Source: Patiria pectinifera (Eukaryota; Echinodermata; Asteroidea; Valvatida; Asterinidae). Taken from it: a stretch of 64,000 bases of DNA. The notes under the pieces were generated by a model that saw nothing but the letters and a program-made list of their open reading frames with translations, was not told where the DNA came from and made no database searches. Location: positions 16,578,699 to 16,642,698 of the forward strand of contig CM057133.1 of the NCBI GenBank assembly GCA_029964075.1. The letters are read 5' to 3'. Positions 37,669 to 48,743 of this stretch are shown here, piece after piece. Each line of letters begins with the position of its first letter. The stretch's first letter is position 1. Both the position numbers and the translations under genes were made by a program.

Positions 37669-38340
37669 TTTACAAGACTTTATACAATGTTTTTCAATTT
37701 CTAATGAAATAATTGTGAAGCAAAACATGAGAAAATCAGCTAAACTGAGGAAAAGCCTGGCTATGGGCTTGTTTGGGTATATTTTAATCCTAATTGGTGC
37801 AATTTGGCAACTATCGCATTTTGTGTCTTTTTTTTTCTTTTATTATGAAATATCTCTTATCTTGCAATGAAAACTCATTTTTGCCATGAAAATAAAACAA
37901 ATCCACTCAGCCTATCAATGCAAAAAGGATGATAGTGAAGGTACGGTGTAATGTCAAAAGAAAACAGGTTTCGAACCCATATTAGGTTTTGGTCCCATAT
38001 TGGGATTCGGACACACATTGGGATTCAGACCGGGTTCGGACCCATATTGGAGTTTGGACCCCATAGTGGGGTTCGGACCCATATTGGTATTTGGACCCAT
38101 ATTGGGAATTTCAAGCTTTACAAGACTTTATACAGTGTGTTTTCCCCAATTTTTAATGGCATAAGTGTGAAGTGAAACATAAAGAAATCAGCTTTGGGTT
38201 TATTTTAATCATTGGTGCAATATGGCAACTATTGCCTTTTGTCTTGGCATTGAAAACTAATTTCTGTTATGAAAATAAAACAAATTCAATCAGCCTATCA
38301 ATGCAAAAATAATGAATGGGAAGGTATTATGTTCAAAAAT
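37669..38340 (+). repeat. Local duplication flanking a CCCATATTGG minisatellite
   Basis: 37669-37960 and 38117-38340 share TTTACAAGACTTTATACA, TTATTTTAATC/ATTGGTGCAAT, ATGAAAATAAAACAAAT and CAGCCTATCAATGCAAAAA in the same order. Between them, 37975-38108 holds about seven units of GGACCCATATTGG. That core is the reverse complement of CCAATATGGG in the 72-bp satellite. Confidence 0.75.
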
Positions 38341-38453
38341 AATATAAATGTAAGAGGATGGAAAATCTATCTAATTGAGGTGTACAGACCTCATAATTAT
38401 GCACAAATATGAAACTGATGCTTCAAAATATATCAAAGATTCTAGTTCTTAAT

Positions 38454-38722
38454 TTACGAGTTTTTCTCCAGGCACATCTCGTGTTTTATTGTCAAGTTCG
38501 CATCACCTTTCCCCCCTGAGGGCGCCATCCTCAGTGGCGACTCAAAGGCCAAACCAGTCATGTGACACGTACCCGAAGCGCTCTCGCAGTAGCAGACGGC
38601 AACCTCGATGCGCAGGGTTGCATCGTTGTTCTCGATTGCGCTAGGGGGCGCCGTCCATCGGTGCGACAGCGGCGTGTCTAAGCTGGATATTGGCGTCTTG
38701 CCAAACACCAGGTGGGCTGTGT
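38454..38722 (-). CDS. NHLRC2: NHLRC2 exon 8, C-terminal end and stop
   Basis: [20 protein letters not shown], then [20 protein letters not shown], matching [20 protein letters not shown] of the human C-terminus. Acceptor AATTGCAG; stop at 38456-38454. The last residues ([15 protein letters not shown]) are not conserved with vertebrates. Confidence 0.88.
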
Positions 38723-41700
38723 CTGCAATTGGGAAACATTTTATAATTGAAATGAGGAAATTTTAAAAAAGTTCTCTAGCCGGTGTTGTAGTGGATCGGA
38801 ATCCATCAAATACTTTGGCTTGGTTTTCTGATTATATTTTGAAGTGTGACTATATAGAACGCTTTCTAAATGTGCCCAAAAATGAGCAGAGAAACATTTC
38901 TGACAAACGTGTAGTTTAATACGTGAGTGGAGATATTAATGGTTCTTCAAAATTTGTCAACAGTAAAGAAATTCTTTAAATGTTCACTCGGAAATTTGTG
39001 AGATTTGTTCAGGTGCGCCATGTTTAAATTGGGAACACTCTGCCTAATTTGTGCCCAATTTCCAGAAGCCACCATTTTTGAATTTCAGAAATAAAAATTG
39101 CAGGACACTATAACACAGTTCACGAGAGTTCTGCAACAAGCATTTATTAAGGTGACAATACCAGTATTTAACTTAATGAATTTGAAGCTTGTCAACAACG
39201 AGGTTTGACAGCTCTGCATGAGGAAAATCAGGGGAAAAGTAGAAGTGTGTCACGATAGGGGACTCCACTATACTTGGGGACTGGAAAAATGAGAAAGACA
39301 AAAACACAATAGATTATTCTCAAGCCATGACGTACCTTTAATGTACGCCATCCATGCAGTGGGGGCACCCTCCGTCAACTTGCAATCACTAGGCAGCTTG
39401 ACGGTCAGCTGTATACAAACAGCGCCATCTGGCGTTACATCAAGCACAGGGTGAGAGATCACTGGTGTACTGGATGAGACGAGGGGTTTGATTGGCTGAT
39501 CTGATATCGACAATGAGTCCAGCTCGCTGATTGGTGCTTCACTTGTTGATGGAAAGATTATCTTCAGCTGCAAAAAAATCATGACATACACACATTTTTA
39601 TTCACTTCATTTGGGCCCAACAATATCCTTATCTACCGTATTTCTTTCGAGCTGTCCATTGATGTATGAATATACGTCATCCAAGAGAATACTTAGTCGT
39701 TAATATTGAAAGGTAAGATTTGAGGCTTTGCATGGTGGAGATACTAAATAATGAAAGGTTTGTGGAAACACCATGTGCGAATAATTTCTCAACTAAGAGA
39801 ATGGTTCTGCAAAGAACCAGAGATATAAACTTGACGTTCCGATCAGTATGCTCTGACCGTCTTCAGGAGAGTGCCTAAACTCTTTGAATGTAAGAATTTC
39901 TCATATTAAAGAGGAAATACACAGAAGCATGGCAGGACTACAAGAAATCGAAAAAAATCCAAATTGGTATCTTGCCGCAGCAAGTTACTCTCTCGCCGCA
40001 GTGTGTTAACAAAGAGTTACTATCTCAAGAAAGTAACTCGGCGCTAACTTGCTGCTGCAAGACAGTGTCTCACCGCTGACTTGCTGCGTCGAGAGAGTAA
40101 CTCACTGCTCTCACACCGCGGTGAGAGAGTAACTTGCGCAGCGAGATAGTAACTTGCCACAGCGAAATGGTAACTTGCCACAGAGAGAAAGTATTAAACT
40201 CTGCGCTACTTGCTGTGGTAAGACAGTGTCTCATCGCTAACTTGCCGCTGCGAGATAGTAACTCACTGCTATCTCACAGCGGTGAGAAAGTAACTTGCGC
40301 AGCGAGATAGTAACTTGCCACAGAGAGATAGTAAGTTGCAGAGTGAGACACAATTTTGGAAACTTTTGTGGCCCCTCGACACTTCTGTATGAATAAAATC
40401 CACACTTTTTTTTAAGCAACGGTAGGAACTAGGGGAAAAAAAAACCCCAAAAAATAGATTTGAACACTGACTTTTCAAAGTTTACCTCTTTGACGCTGTG
40501 TTCTTCCAAATCCAACACCCTTATTGCATTGTTGTTGGTGTCCGCCACATACAGTTTCCTGAAGGTCGGAGAGATGCAAAGCCCACCCGGCTCATTGAAT
40601 TGCACCTCTGATAGAATGGAACTGTCCATTTTCCCAGGCTTGCCACTGCCTGCCACAGTGGTGCAGGACTTCTTGACAGGGTCTACCACTTTAATCTGCG
40701 GGGAGAAAAATAACCAACAAATTGAGTAACTAATTATAAAGTATCTCTCCATTGTTAAAATCACTCAAATAAGTACCTTTAAATCTTGACTAAGATGAAT
40801 ACGGTTTTTAATGGGTACGTTCAAGTAGCTCATCCAGATCGGCTTGGGTAAATTAATTAGGCAGACGGGTTAGCCACAAGACCCGGGCTCATCGAACCCA
40901 CAATGATCCCCACGTGACTTTAGTAGCCGAGGCCGTAGCCATTGATAAACGCCCTTTTCGGACTGAGTCTTACTTTGAGATATTCTGCTTTTCTGTCAAT
41001 CGCAAAAAGTAGCAATGTCGGGCTGGAATTATAGTCTCTAAAGTCACAATGAGATCAATAATAATGTTTACACTTCAAATGAAGTTGACATTTGGGTCCA
41101 CTTGATCTTCTCTGCTGTCTGGCTGTCACATCTGTCCATTTCTTGGAATGAACAATTCATGGGTGTGGTGTATTTCCACCAGTGACTCTGCTCCATGAGC
41201 AGGGTCTGTGGTGGCTGACCCGGGTGAGCCCCTAGAATGACGTCAGAGCTAATCGAATGGCACGGGGCTAATCCGAGTTGACCCGAGTGAGCTAACTTAA
41301 TGCACCCACTGATTCTTTGGCTACCTGATTAATTGATGTTTGGTTTAAACAGTTTGGGATCGATTCATCTTAAACTAACTGGTGAATATGAAGGCTAAAT
41401 TCCCAAGTCAAAAACCTGAAAAAAATCCATGCATGACACTCTTTCACACGGAAGAGGAATGTACACAATAGATGACATATTTGATGAAAATGACGTTAAA
41501 CCAAAGTTCCATTTGAACAATTGTCAGCAAAATTAAGTCCATGTGTTGCTAAAAGAAAACCATAACTGAAAAGGTAATGACCAATTGATCGAAAAAATAA
41601 AATCGATCGTTGTGGGGAGGAAGGCGGGGAAGGGGGAGGGGGCCAATTTCCAGAACTGACTGACCTTGTGGTTGTAAGAATCAGCGACATACAGGTGCTG

Positions 41701-44700
41701 TATGAGAGGGTTCCAGGCTAGTCCCAGTGGGTGCTGTAGCTTAGCGTCGCGTCCTGCGCCATCAACATCACCAAATGCAAACAGATTCTGCAGGGGGCAA
41801 AACAGACATCAACTGTTAAAACATTTTGCGTGAAAACTCTTCCCAAATGGCGATTTAAAGCCAGAGTCCATCATTTGCAGCTATCCAAAGAGTAACTGGC
41901 GTAATTATTGTTAAAAAACAAACTTGGTTGAAAGATAGTAAGGGGACTAAACTCCCTGTGAAATTATGCTTTCTGGCAAGCTGTCATTTTGAAGAAATCA
42001 ACAAAAGAAGGCTTTTCCAACGATGCATCTTAAGAAGCACCGTTGGAAATTTCTGTTTTTAGTTTGTTTTTTTATTCAGCGAAGCGCGCAAGCGTTGACA
42101 CACGGCACACAAACGCGCCCGGTTGCTATAATTCGTCGGATCGGTACGCAACATTGCGTAGCTGCAATCAGCTAGTGAGAACATGTCTCGGACGATGAAT
42201 TCAGGCCCAATTCAAAACACGATTCAGCAAATTTTGATTTGAAATCGAGATCCTAGAATGTTATTTTTCTCAAAATATACAGTTGAAACTGAGCTGAAAC
42301 TTCATCAGGTTAGTTGTTCAGCACCGTTCTTTAGATTTTGAGCACTTTTGTTGCTAATTCAAATGAACAAAATGCACAAATTACCTTTAAACTAAAACTT
42401 CCAATAGCCTTCCCACATCCTGCAAAATCCACCAAAACCCTCCTAGTAGTTGTTCAAAGGATTTGTACAAAAAGTCATGTTTCGCCATCAGACATAAATT
42501 AACCCCAACCTTCTTTCCATACAGCTCCTGTTAAACTTTAGAGCGTTGTGAGAGGTTTTTGACTTCAACATCTTCTGCTATTTTGCCTCCTTTAAAGAAG
42601 CCTTTACCAGTATTTCACAAAGTGGTTTATGACTGATCAAACCAAATAATTATGACCCACACCATATTACCCACATGACAATCAATTAATCAGGCCTACA
42701 ACTTTAATTCAAGAAACATCTCAACTCACCATGGGGTCCAACTCCCCACCCACCACCCCTTTAACCGCGCCGTCCTTCAGCGACACGCTGCGTATGCTGC
42801 TACTCTCGCTGTCGGCGACGTACATGCAGCTCAGGTAGTCCACGTGGGGATTGACCAGGCCCGAGGGCTGGGCGAAGCTGGCCTTCCGGGGGTAGGCGTT
42901 GTTACGATTCTCTTCATTCCCAGAGCCGGCGTACAGCATGCAGACCCCTGCATTGTGCTCGCTGATGAGGGTATAAGGGCGACAAGAGAACAAGGTTGGA
43001 TTGTTTTCTGATAACTTTTACATTATTGACCCTTTATACATTAAAAATATCTTAACAGAGAGCCATATCTATCAAGACGCAACAGAATAGTGCACCCGCT
43101 TCAGAACAAGGAATACTGGAAATGTCAGCGTTTTTCCCCGCCATGATTAACTTGCATAGTAAAAGCTCAAACAACCTGATCCCCATTCGTAAGTTCCTGA
43201 TTCATATGAAGAAATACAATGGCTAAAGAACAATCATTAACTGCAGACAGGTCCATAGTTATGGTTTAATTAAACACATACTGTAAAAAATTTCCAGATT
43301 GGGCGTGTGCATAATTAGTAATGCTGCTTCCGAGGGTAACTTGAAAACTTGAAGAGCACCAATCAAATTTTCCAAGATTGTTGCTTACATACAGGTAATA
43401 AAATAACATTATTATTTTTTTTTAATTACACAATTTGAAACATACTTATTTTTTTTTTCAATAAAGGTCAAAGGACATTTGTGGAGAGCTGTGGTCTAAT
43501 GGTTACTGCGTTCAACCCTGACGGGGAACATGATGCTTGTGTTCTTGGGCAAGACTCTTTACTACAATTGCCTCTCTCAGCTGCTGCAAAAACTGGTCTC
43601 AAGGCCTGATGTAATAATTGTGAAGCGCTTTGAGACCTCTGGTATAAAGTGCCAGATATAAGCACCACATTTTATTTCGTTACAGTTTCTCTGCGCTTCA
43701 CGGTTCGATTTTGGTTTTATTTTATGAAATGGAGGCCATTCAAAAGAGCTTTAAAATGATGTAAACACCTTTTTAAATGTTGGAGGTCGTGCTAATTAGT
43801 CAAAAGTTCATTGACCAGTATCTCAAAAACTACCAAGCCAAATTGCAAAAATATTCAGTTCTGGGGGTTTCTCATTATAGGCCAATCACCACACCAAATG
43901 TTGTTTCAATCTGTGAGGGTCGGGTGAAAAATCGTGTTGCAAACAGCTTTCTTCAAAGAAATGTAAGGAGGACCACCACTCACCTTTTGTTTTTGAGCCA
44001 TTTGCTCTCCTTCAAGAACAGACCCCAGATTTGATGACTGCCCGCCATGGCGATGAACAGAATGCTGTCGTCTAGTCCCCCTAGACAAACATCCCAGGGG
44101 GAACTAAGAACCTGCTCGGGGCCAGGTGCCCCTCCCCACTGACACTTGTGATCACCCATCACCCCTGTGCCTGCAATGGTAGAGACCGTCTGGGCTTTCA
44201 GGTCTATCTGAGGACACAACAATAACATTCATGTGTTAACCAGTTCACGCCGCATGACGTGTATACACGCAAAGGTTTTGCGGTATTCGGAACGGATGAC
44301 GGATAAATACGTAGCGAGCGAGACTGGAAATATCTGGCTGCAACCCGCTTGCAGCGAGCGAGGCCGGAAATAGTAGCGTGGGCTACCCGCAGATGACGGC
44401 CTGAAGCCCTGAACCCGTCTGGCATTGAAGTTCGTGAAAACAATCCCACGCCTGGGTCTGGTCAATGTCAAAATAATACCTTTAATATTACCTGCTGCAT
44501 TTGCTGTTATTTTCAGAAAAAGATGGATTTGGGGTTTGTATTTTATAGAAAATATTGTCACATTGACCTGTTTAAAGTTTTGTGTTCATGCATGCTGGAA
44601 AAACCGAGAAAAAAAAATGCTGCTCTTGTATTCTGATTCCCTGACCCTACTTCAGATGAAACGGAGCAATTTATACACGTCAGAGAATTATCAGGTCAGA

Positions 44701-47700
44701 CAAGCTGGTTTGCACTCATTCACGGATGTGTAACCGATTGCAAACAAAACTAACTGGACTAACTACGTTTGGAAAATTTGGGGCAGTATTTGAAGAAAAA
44801 AAAATTCCAACAATGGTCAGCCGACCATCGCTGGAAATTTTCCCTTTTTTTAAATGACAGCGCAAAGGTGCCATGATTTCACAGGATTTTCGAGACTATT
44901 ATTCACTTGCAGTCAAGTAAGGTATCTCATAGTAATATAGTGGTTTTGTTTTTTAATGTTTGCAAATGTTGCATATTTCCTTTAACCTATTTGTACTTGT
45001 TTTACATCGTATTACACCATATTTATTCCTTGTTTGGGCGGTTCTTGGCGGTAAGAGGACTAACTGGCAGGGCATTTGGAGCAGTACAGGGACCAATGGG
45101 TTGGGTGCACTGGAGTAGCTTCCCTAGGTTGACTCGAGTCAAGTTCATCACAAACAAAAATATAAGTTTGTCACAAGTCACATCACAAGTCAATCAAAAT
45201 AAAATCACAAGTGACAGGGCATGAAAATGATACAATGATAACTAGAGATTCACGTTTGTTGAGTTACAAACGCAGGGTTACCGGGAATAGTGTGTGGTGC
45301 TTATACATGTAGTGCTTTCCACCGCAGCGTATATTGTAAATCCCGGGGGGCAGGGAGATTGGGGATATATCCCCCCCCCTCCACTTTTTGACCAGGGAGG
45401 GATGGGCTATTGAATCATCCCCCCCCCCCCATGCAGATTTCAAGGTATTTTCCGAACATCCCAACAACCAAAATGTATTCAATAGCACTGAAAAGTGGAG
45501 AAGCAAAGTACAAAAGCTTTTAAAGTACGCTGTTTTGATGTAAGTGCGAGTATACATATTGATATACATCTATATTCTGAAGAGCGCCCCCTAGTGTAAT
45601 GTGGTGTCCAGCTACCCCCCCCCCCCTTGCGAATTTCCACATCCCCCTACTCGTCAGCACAGGTTTACACCACTGCTCAAAACGCTTCAGTATTAGTACC
45701 CCTGTTCAACAGGCCATGAGACCACCTTTTTGCAACCGAGATCGGCACAACCTGGTCACTGTCTTCACAGGTACCCATTGATACTCCTGGGTGGAGAGAG
45801 GCAATTGTAGTAAAGTGTCTTGCCCAGGGACACAAGCGCCATGTTTCCCATCAGGGTTGAACCCACATACCCTGGCACATGGGTTGAACACCGTTGGACC
45901 ATGGCACTCCACAAGATTGTCAAAGTCCAGTTGAGTGGCTTGTAATGTACCTTGAGATTGGATAACTTGTGATTGACTTGCTATGACTTGTGAGCACTTG
46001 TGACTACAACTCTTGTTGTAAGCTACTTTAATGTTAAACATTCACCTTTCTGATAGCATGGTTCTCCGTGTCAGCCACATAAATGATATGATCCTTCCAA
46101 ACCATCCCTTGTGGTGAGTGGAACCGCGCTTCTTGGAACGATCCATCCACAAACCCCTTCTCCGTCCCGCCGATGCAGTGAAGCACCACGCCCTCCCGTG
46201 TGGTAACCAGAATACGATGGTGGCCGCTATCCGCCACCGCGAGATCGTTCCCTTGACCGTCGACTTCGATTTTTCCAGGGAAAAGAAGTGGTGATTCCGG
46301 AAGGGTATCTTTCAGGCGGGTAAGCATCAGGAGTTCTGCATTTGCAGCGATCTCTCCTCTGGATTTGAAGAACGCTAAGGCGACCTCGCAGATTAAGAGC
46401 ATTTTTTTGCGGTTCCCTTCCCCTATGATGGGCAGGAGGTACTCCCCCGACGGCCCCACCAGCACCAGGGTGGGCCAGCACTGCACGTCCAGCGCGTTCC
46501 ACAACACCGCCTCCTGATCGTTCACCACAGCGTGGGCGATATCGTAGCGCAGTACGGCGTTGAGGATGTTCGCCGAGGATTTCTCGTTCTCAAACTTGGC
46601 GGAGTGGACTCCGACCATGACGAGCCCATCGCTGACTGGGAACCTTTCTTCCAGAAGCTCCAGGTCTGGCAGTATGTGCATGCAGTTGATGCAACAGTAG
46701 GTGAAGAAATCCAGCACCACCAGTTTGCCTCTCAAGTCACGGTGCAAAGACAATGGCTGCTTTGTGTTGAACCATTCCAGACCTGTAAGTTCAAGCAAAG
46801 AATTCTGGTTTAGACAATGAAAATTATCTCTGAAAAACTTCCTTTTGCCAATCAGGGCTTTTTATAAGTTTAAGGCTGATGAATAGCATTTTAAAGTACC
46901 ACCTCCCTGTCTCCTTCAATTTGAGGGGGACAATAAAAAGAGAGAAATTAAAAATGTAAGTGTTATTTAAAGATTATATCGCAGAGATGTTTACTTTTAA
47001 TAAATCCATTACCCATATCACAAAGTAGCAATGCAAACTTGTTGTAATCTCATGTTGACCCATTACAAATTTCATAGGGTGGCAATTTCATTAAGGCAGT
47101 GGATATTTTGCCGGAGACGGCAAACCTTTAGTAAACGTTAGTTTGCCAGATATGCACTGAACATGCGCAGTTACTGTTTTTTTTGTACTTGAAACATTTT
47201 CCGGTGACAAATTTTAGTCTGGCTCCATGCCAATATTATCGTTGTAACCTCGTATTCACAAGATGGGATTCAGACCATTTTATAATTTCGGACTTTATTT
47301 CCCTTTGAAAAAAAATCCTCCAGAGCCACAAATCTGAAAAAGAAAATGTAATACTCTGCAATAAAATGTTTGAGACATGTTAAAATAATAAAAGAAGAAT
47401 ATTCTTATTTATTTGGGGATGGGAAAAAAAAACCTTTAAAATGTGGCGGGGATCGGGATCGAACCCGAGTCATCCCGCTCACTAGAGCTTTTGCTTAACC
47501 ACTACACCAAACGTGCTACACAACTTTTAGTGGGAATTTAATACATCTTATAATTCAGCCCTATCTTAAAGTGTACAGCGCCCTCTGTTGATATGGATTG
47601 CCGCCGGCAAACCTTTAGTAAACGTTAGTTTGCCGTCATTACCTCCGGCACAATATCCACTATCTTTCATTAATATCAACAGATGATTGACAATGATGCA

Positions 47701-48743
47701 AGTACTGTACTGGTACTGGTAGTGTTAACTACGAGATCATGATTGCATTGCTTCTGCTTGTAATTGTATACGTGTCACTGTCATGACTGTCACTGTGCTA
47801 GACCCGTGAACGTGGCGTTGTATACAACGCCACGTTGTTGTGTCATTTTGAACCTAGCGAAAATCGATCCGGCTACATAATTCCGTATGGGTGTTGAGTA
47901 CTCACCTAGAAATCTAAATTTTCCCGTCCGATTGTTTAGGCTGTGTAATTTCGACGAAATTTGCCCACCAGTAAAGACCCATACGAACGTGTACAGAAAT
48001 TTCATTTTTACACGACAAGTGACCCTAACAAATGACCCCGGACGAGTCGCTTGGACAGATTGACGGCTGTTTCATGTCGCAACCCCGAAAAAACAACCCC
48101 GCACCCGATTGGCTGTTCGGCTCATGACGTGTACGTGTGCGCTCACGCACGTGGGCGCACGTGCGCCAGCGTGCGGTGCGGTGAGAGAGGAAAGGACTTG
48201 AAACTTGTCTAAAACGATGTCTCTTTTAGCTGCGACAGTAAACAGCCGCAGAATTATACGAAGGACGGTACAATAAAACGCAATGCGCATGCGTCACTTG
48301 GGAGAAAATGGCAGCTAGCAGGACTTCATAAACCGGAAAATCGGGGCCAGAATTTTCCTCAAATTTCGTCAAATGCAAGTTTTGACGTGCAAACGGATTT
48401 CAAGACAGCTTCATATGTGAGTACTTATTACATGGGCAAAATAACATCCAGTGTGTGTAACGGAGGGAGTCAGAGGGACAATTTCGCCAGGTTCAAAATG
48501 ACACAAGAACGTGGCGTAGTTTACAAGCCACGTTCACGGGTCTATCACGACACTGTGCATGTCATGCATGTGCACAACAGCGAAATTTTGAGCGAAATTT
48601 TGCCTACCTTCGGGAAAGTCCTGCACGATTTTACGATCTTCTGGGTCACATTGTCTCTCCAAGTATTTCAGCACAATTTCACGTTTTTGTTCGTCTGTTT
48701 TGGCCGCCCTCAGGGCCATATCAAGGATGTTTATGCTACCCAT
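38454..48743 (-). CDS. NHLRC2: NHLRC2, NHL repeat-containing protein 2 (complete)
   Basis: Eight minus-strand exons join in frame: 48743-48608, 46782-46046, 44207-43984, 42961-42730, 41787-41665, 40695-40486, 39567-39336 and 38722-38454. They give 720 aa, against about 726 for human NHLRC2. After a short helical N-terminus ([19 protein letters not shown]) comes a thioredoxin-like domain, about residues 47-200. It has FFTYCCINC at 71-79, LLEERFP and [12 protein letters not shown]. An NHL beta-propeller follows (about 210-560) with [55 protein letters not shown] and [14 protein letters not shown]-terminal beta domain closes the protein. NHLRC2 is a cytosolic protein essential in mammals, and loss causes FINCA disease; its exact reaction is not settled. 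It is convergent with RNF38/44 and head to head with CCDC172. Identification is by whole-length resemblance and is very secure. Confidence 0.96.
39336..39567 (-). CDS. NHLRC2: NHLRC2 exon 7, start of C-terminal domain
   Basis: Begins [14 protein letters not shown] and contains [20 protein letters not shown], matching [20 protein letters not shown] of human NHLRC2. Acceptor TTTTGCAG, donor AAAG|GTACGT; ends in phase 1. The linker before it is less conserved. Confidence 0.9.
39964..40350 (+). repeat. Degenerate minisatellite with inverted AGTAACTTGCC motifs
   Basis: Repeated GAGATAGTAACTTGCC, CACAGCGGTGAGAAAGTAAC and their complements. Two larger blocks (near 40060-40150 and 40220-40330) are near copies. 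It lies in the NHLRC2 intron between exons 6 and 7. Confidence 0.75.
40486..40695 (-). CDS. NHLRC2: NHLRC2 exon 6, last NHL repeat
   Basis: [31 protein letters not shown] and [18 protein letters not shown]; 70 codons in phase 0. Acceptor CCGCAG, donor AGAG|GTAAAC. It corresponds to IKVVDPKTKNCTTLAGTG and YVADTNNHQIKVMDLE of human NHLRC2. Confidence 0.93.
40813..41307 (-). repeat. TIR element with GGGTGC...GCACCC ends, copy 2 (reverse)
   Basis: Reverse copy of the 17476-17975 element with matching ends and the block CACCAGTGACTCTGCTCC. It lies in the NHLRC2 intron between exons 5 and 6. Confidence 0.68.
41665..41787 (-). CDS. NHLRC2: NHLRC2 exon 5, NHL repeat (41 codons)
   Basis: [20 protein letters not shown], then [20 protein letters not shown] plus K; acceptor TCTGCAG, donor CAAG|GTCAGT, phase 0 at both ends. 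It matches [20 protein letters not shown] of human NHLRC2. Confidence 0.93.
42281..42390 (+). repeat. Dispersed repeat (three copies)
   Basis: AACTGAGCTGAAACTTCATC, AGGTTAGTTGTTCAGCA, CTTTAGATTTTGAGCACTTT and TGTTGCT. Copies at 53135-53255 and 56590-56700 have the same order. It lies within an NHLRC2 intron. Confidence 0.55.
42730..42961 (-). CDS. NHLRC2: NHLRC2 exon 4, NHL repeat
   Basis: Reads [20 protein letters not shown] then [15 protein letters not shown] and [20 protein letters not shown]. The block is nearly identical to vertebrates. Acceptor CATCAG, donor CATG|GTGAGT; one leading base completes a Ser codon. Confidence 0.94.
43481..43672 (+). repeat. tRNA-derived SINE
   Basis: GAGCTGTGGTCTAATGGTTA (A-box region), GCGTTCAACCCTGACGG (B-box region, degenerate), TTGTGTTCTTGGGCAAGACT, and a 3' end with GTGAAGCGCTTTGAGACC. 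In the NHLRC2 intron between exons 3 and 4. Confidence 0.75.
43984..44207 (-). CDS. NHLRC2: NHLRC2 exon 3, NHL repeat
   Basis: Starts [15 protein letters not shown] and continues [10 protein letters not shown] and [15 protein letters not shown]. These match DLEAEKVSTVAG, SSPWDV and IAMAGTHQIWALLL of human NHLRC2. Acceptor CCTCAG, donor AAAAG|GTGAGT; ends in phase 2. Confidence 0.93.
44482..44985 (-). repeat. TTAA-flanked MITE, copy 3 (504 bp, reverse)
   Basis: TTAA at 44482-44485 and 44982-44985. Shared blocks are GATGGATTTGGGG, GTTTTGTGTTCATGCATGC, TGGTCAGCCGACCATCGCTG and GCCATGATTTCACAGGAT. It lies in the NHLRC2 intron between exons 2 and 3. Confidence 0.75.
45121..46019. repeat. Foldback element split by a SINE
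   Basis: The left-arm remnant (GACTCGAGTCAAG, CACAAGTCACATCACAAGTC, 45131-45215) and right-arm remnant (ACTTGTGATTGACTTGC, GACTTGTGAGCACTTGTGAC, 45963-46018) belong to the same family. The SINE at 45681-45917 and C/G-rich runs lie between them. The right edge is only about 26 bp from the splice donor of NHLRC2 exon 2. Confidence 0.5.
45681..45917 (-). repeat. tRNA-derived SINE, minus strand
   Basis: On the minus strand: GAGTGCCATGGTCCAACGGT, GTGTTCAACCCATGTGCC, GGGTTCAACCCTG (B box), TGTCCCTGGGCAAGACACTT, CTCTCCACCCAGGAGTATCA. It matches the SINE fragment at 55945-56062. Confidence 0.75.
46046..46782 (-). CDS. NHLRC2: NHLRC2 exon 2, thioredoxin-like domain and first NHL repeat
   Basis: At 737 nt this is the largest exon in the window. 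It begins [13 protein letters not shown] and carries [20 protein letters not shown] with the CCINC redox-like motif, [14 protein letters not shown], and the start of the propeller ([33 protein letters not shown]). Acceptor CTTACAG, donor AAAG|GTGAAT, ending in phase 0. Confidence 0.95.
47098..47663. repeat. TIR element containing a tRNA-like sequence
   Basis: The left end GTGGATATTTTGCCGGA plus GGCAAACCTTTAGTAAACG is repeated in inverted form at 47606-47660 (CTCCGGCACAATATCCAC). Each end also carries the imperfect palindrome GGCAAAC..GTTTGCC. The tRNA-like block is at 47445-47517. It lies in NHLRC2 intron 1. Confidence 0.75.
47445..47517 (-). pseudogene. tRNA-like sequence (tRNA-derived, not functional)
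   Basis: 73 nt with A-box TGGTGTAGTGGTTAAGC and B-box GGGTTCGATCC; the T-arm TCGGG-TTCGATC-CCCGA pairs perfectly. The acceptor stem does not pair (AGCACGT against TCCCCGC) and the anticodon arm is poor, so it is a degenerate tRNA or a SINE head. Confidence 0.6.
47795..48560. repeat. Inverted-repeat pair around the NHLRC2 intron 1 start
   Basis: GACCCGTGAACGTGGC and TGTGTCATTTTGAACCT (47801-47875) return inverted at 48480-48545. The left arm holds a perfect 28-bp palindrome at 47809-47836. The 600 bp between is CpG-rich and unrelated to other repeats here. Confidence 0.65.
48608..48743 (-). CDS. NHLRC2: NHLRC2 exon 1 (start codon)
   Basis: The ATG at 48743-48741 opens 45 codons ending DFPEG, with donor GAAG|GTAGGC (phase 1). 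DFPEG|LEWF matches EFPEGLEWL of the human protein across the splice. An in-frame ATG further upstream is not needed to reach family length. Confidence 0.92.

Noticed and set aside
47445..47517. Functional tRNA gene
   Set aside because: A and B boxes and the T-arm are fine, but the acceptor stem does not pair and the anticodon arm is weak. It lies inside a repeat element.
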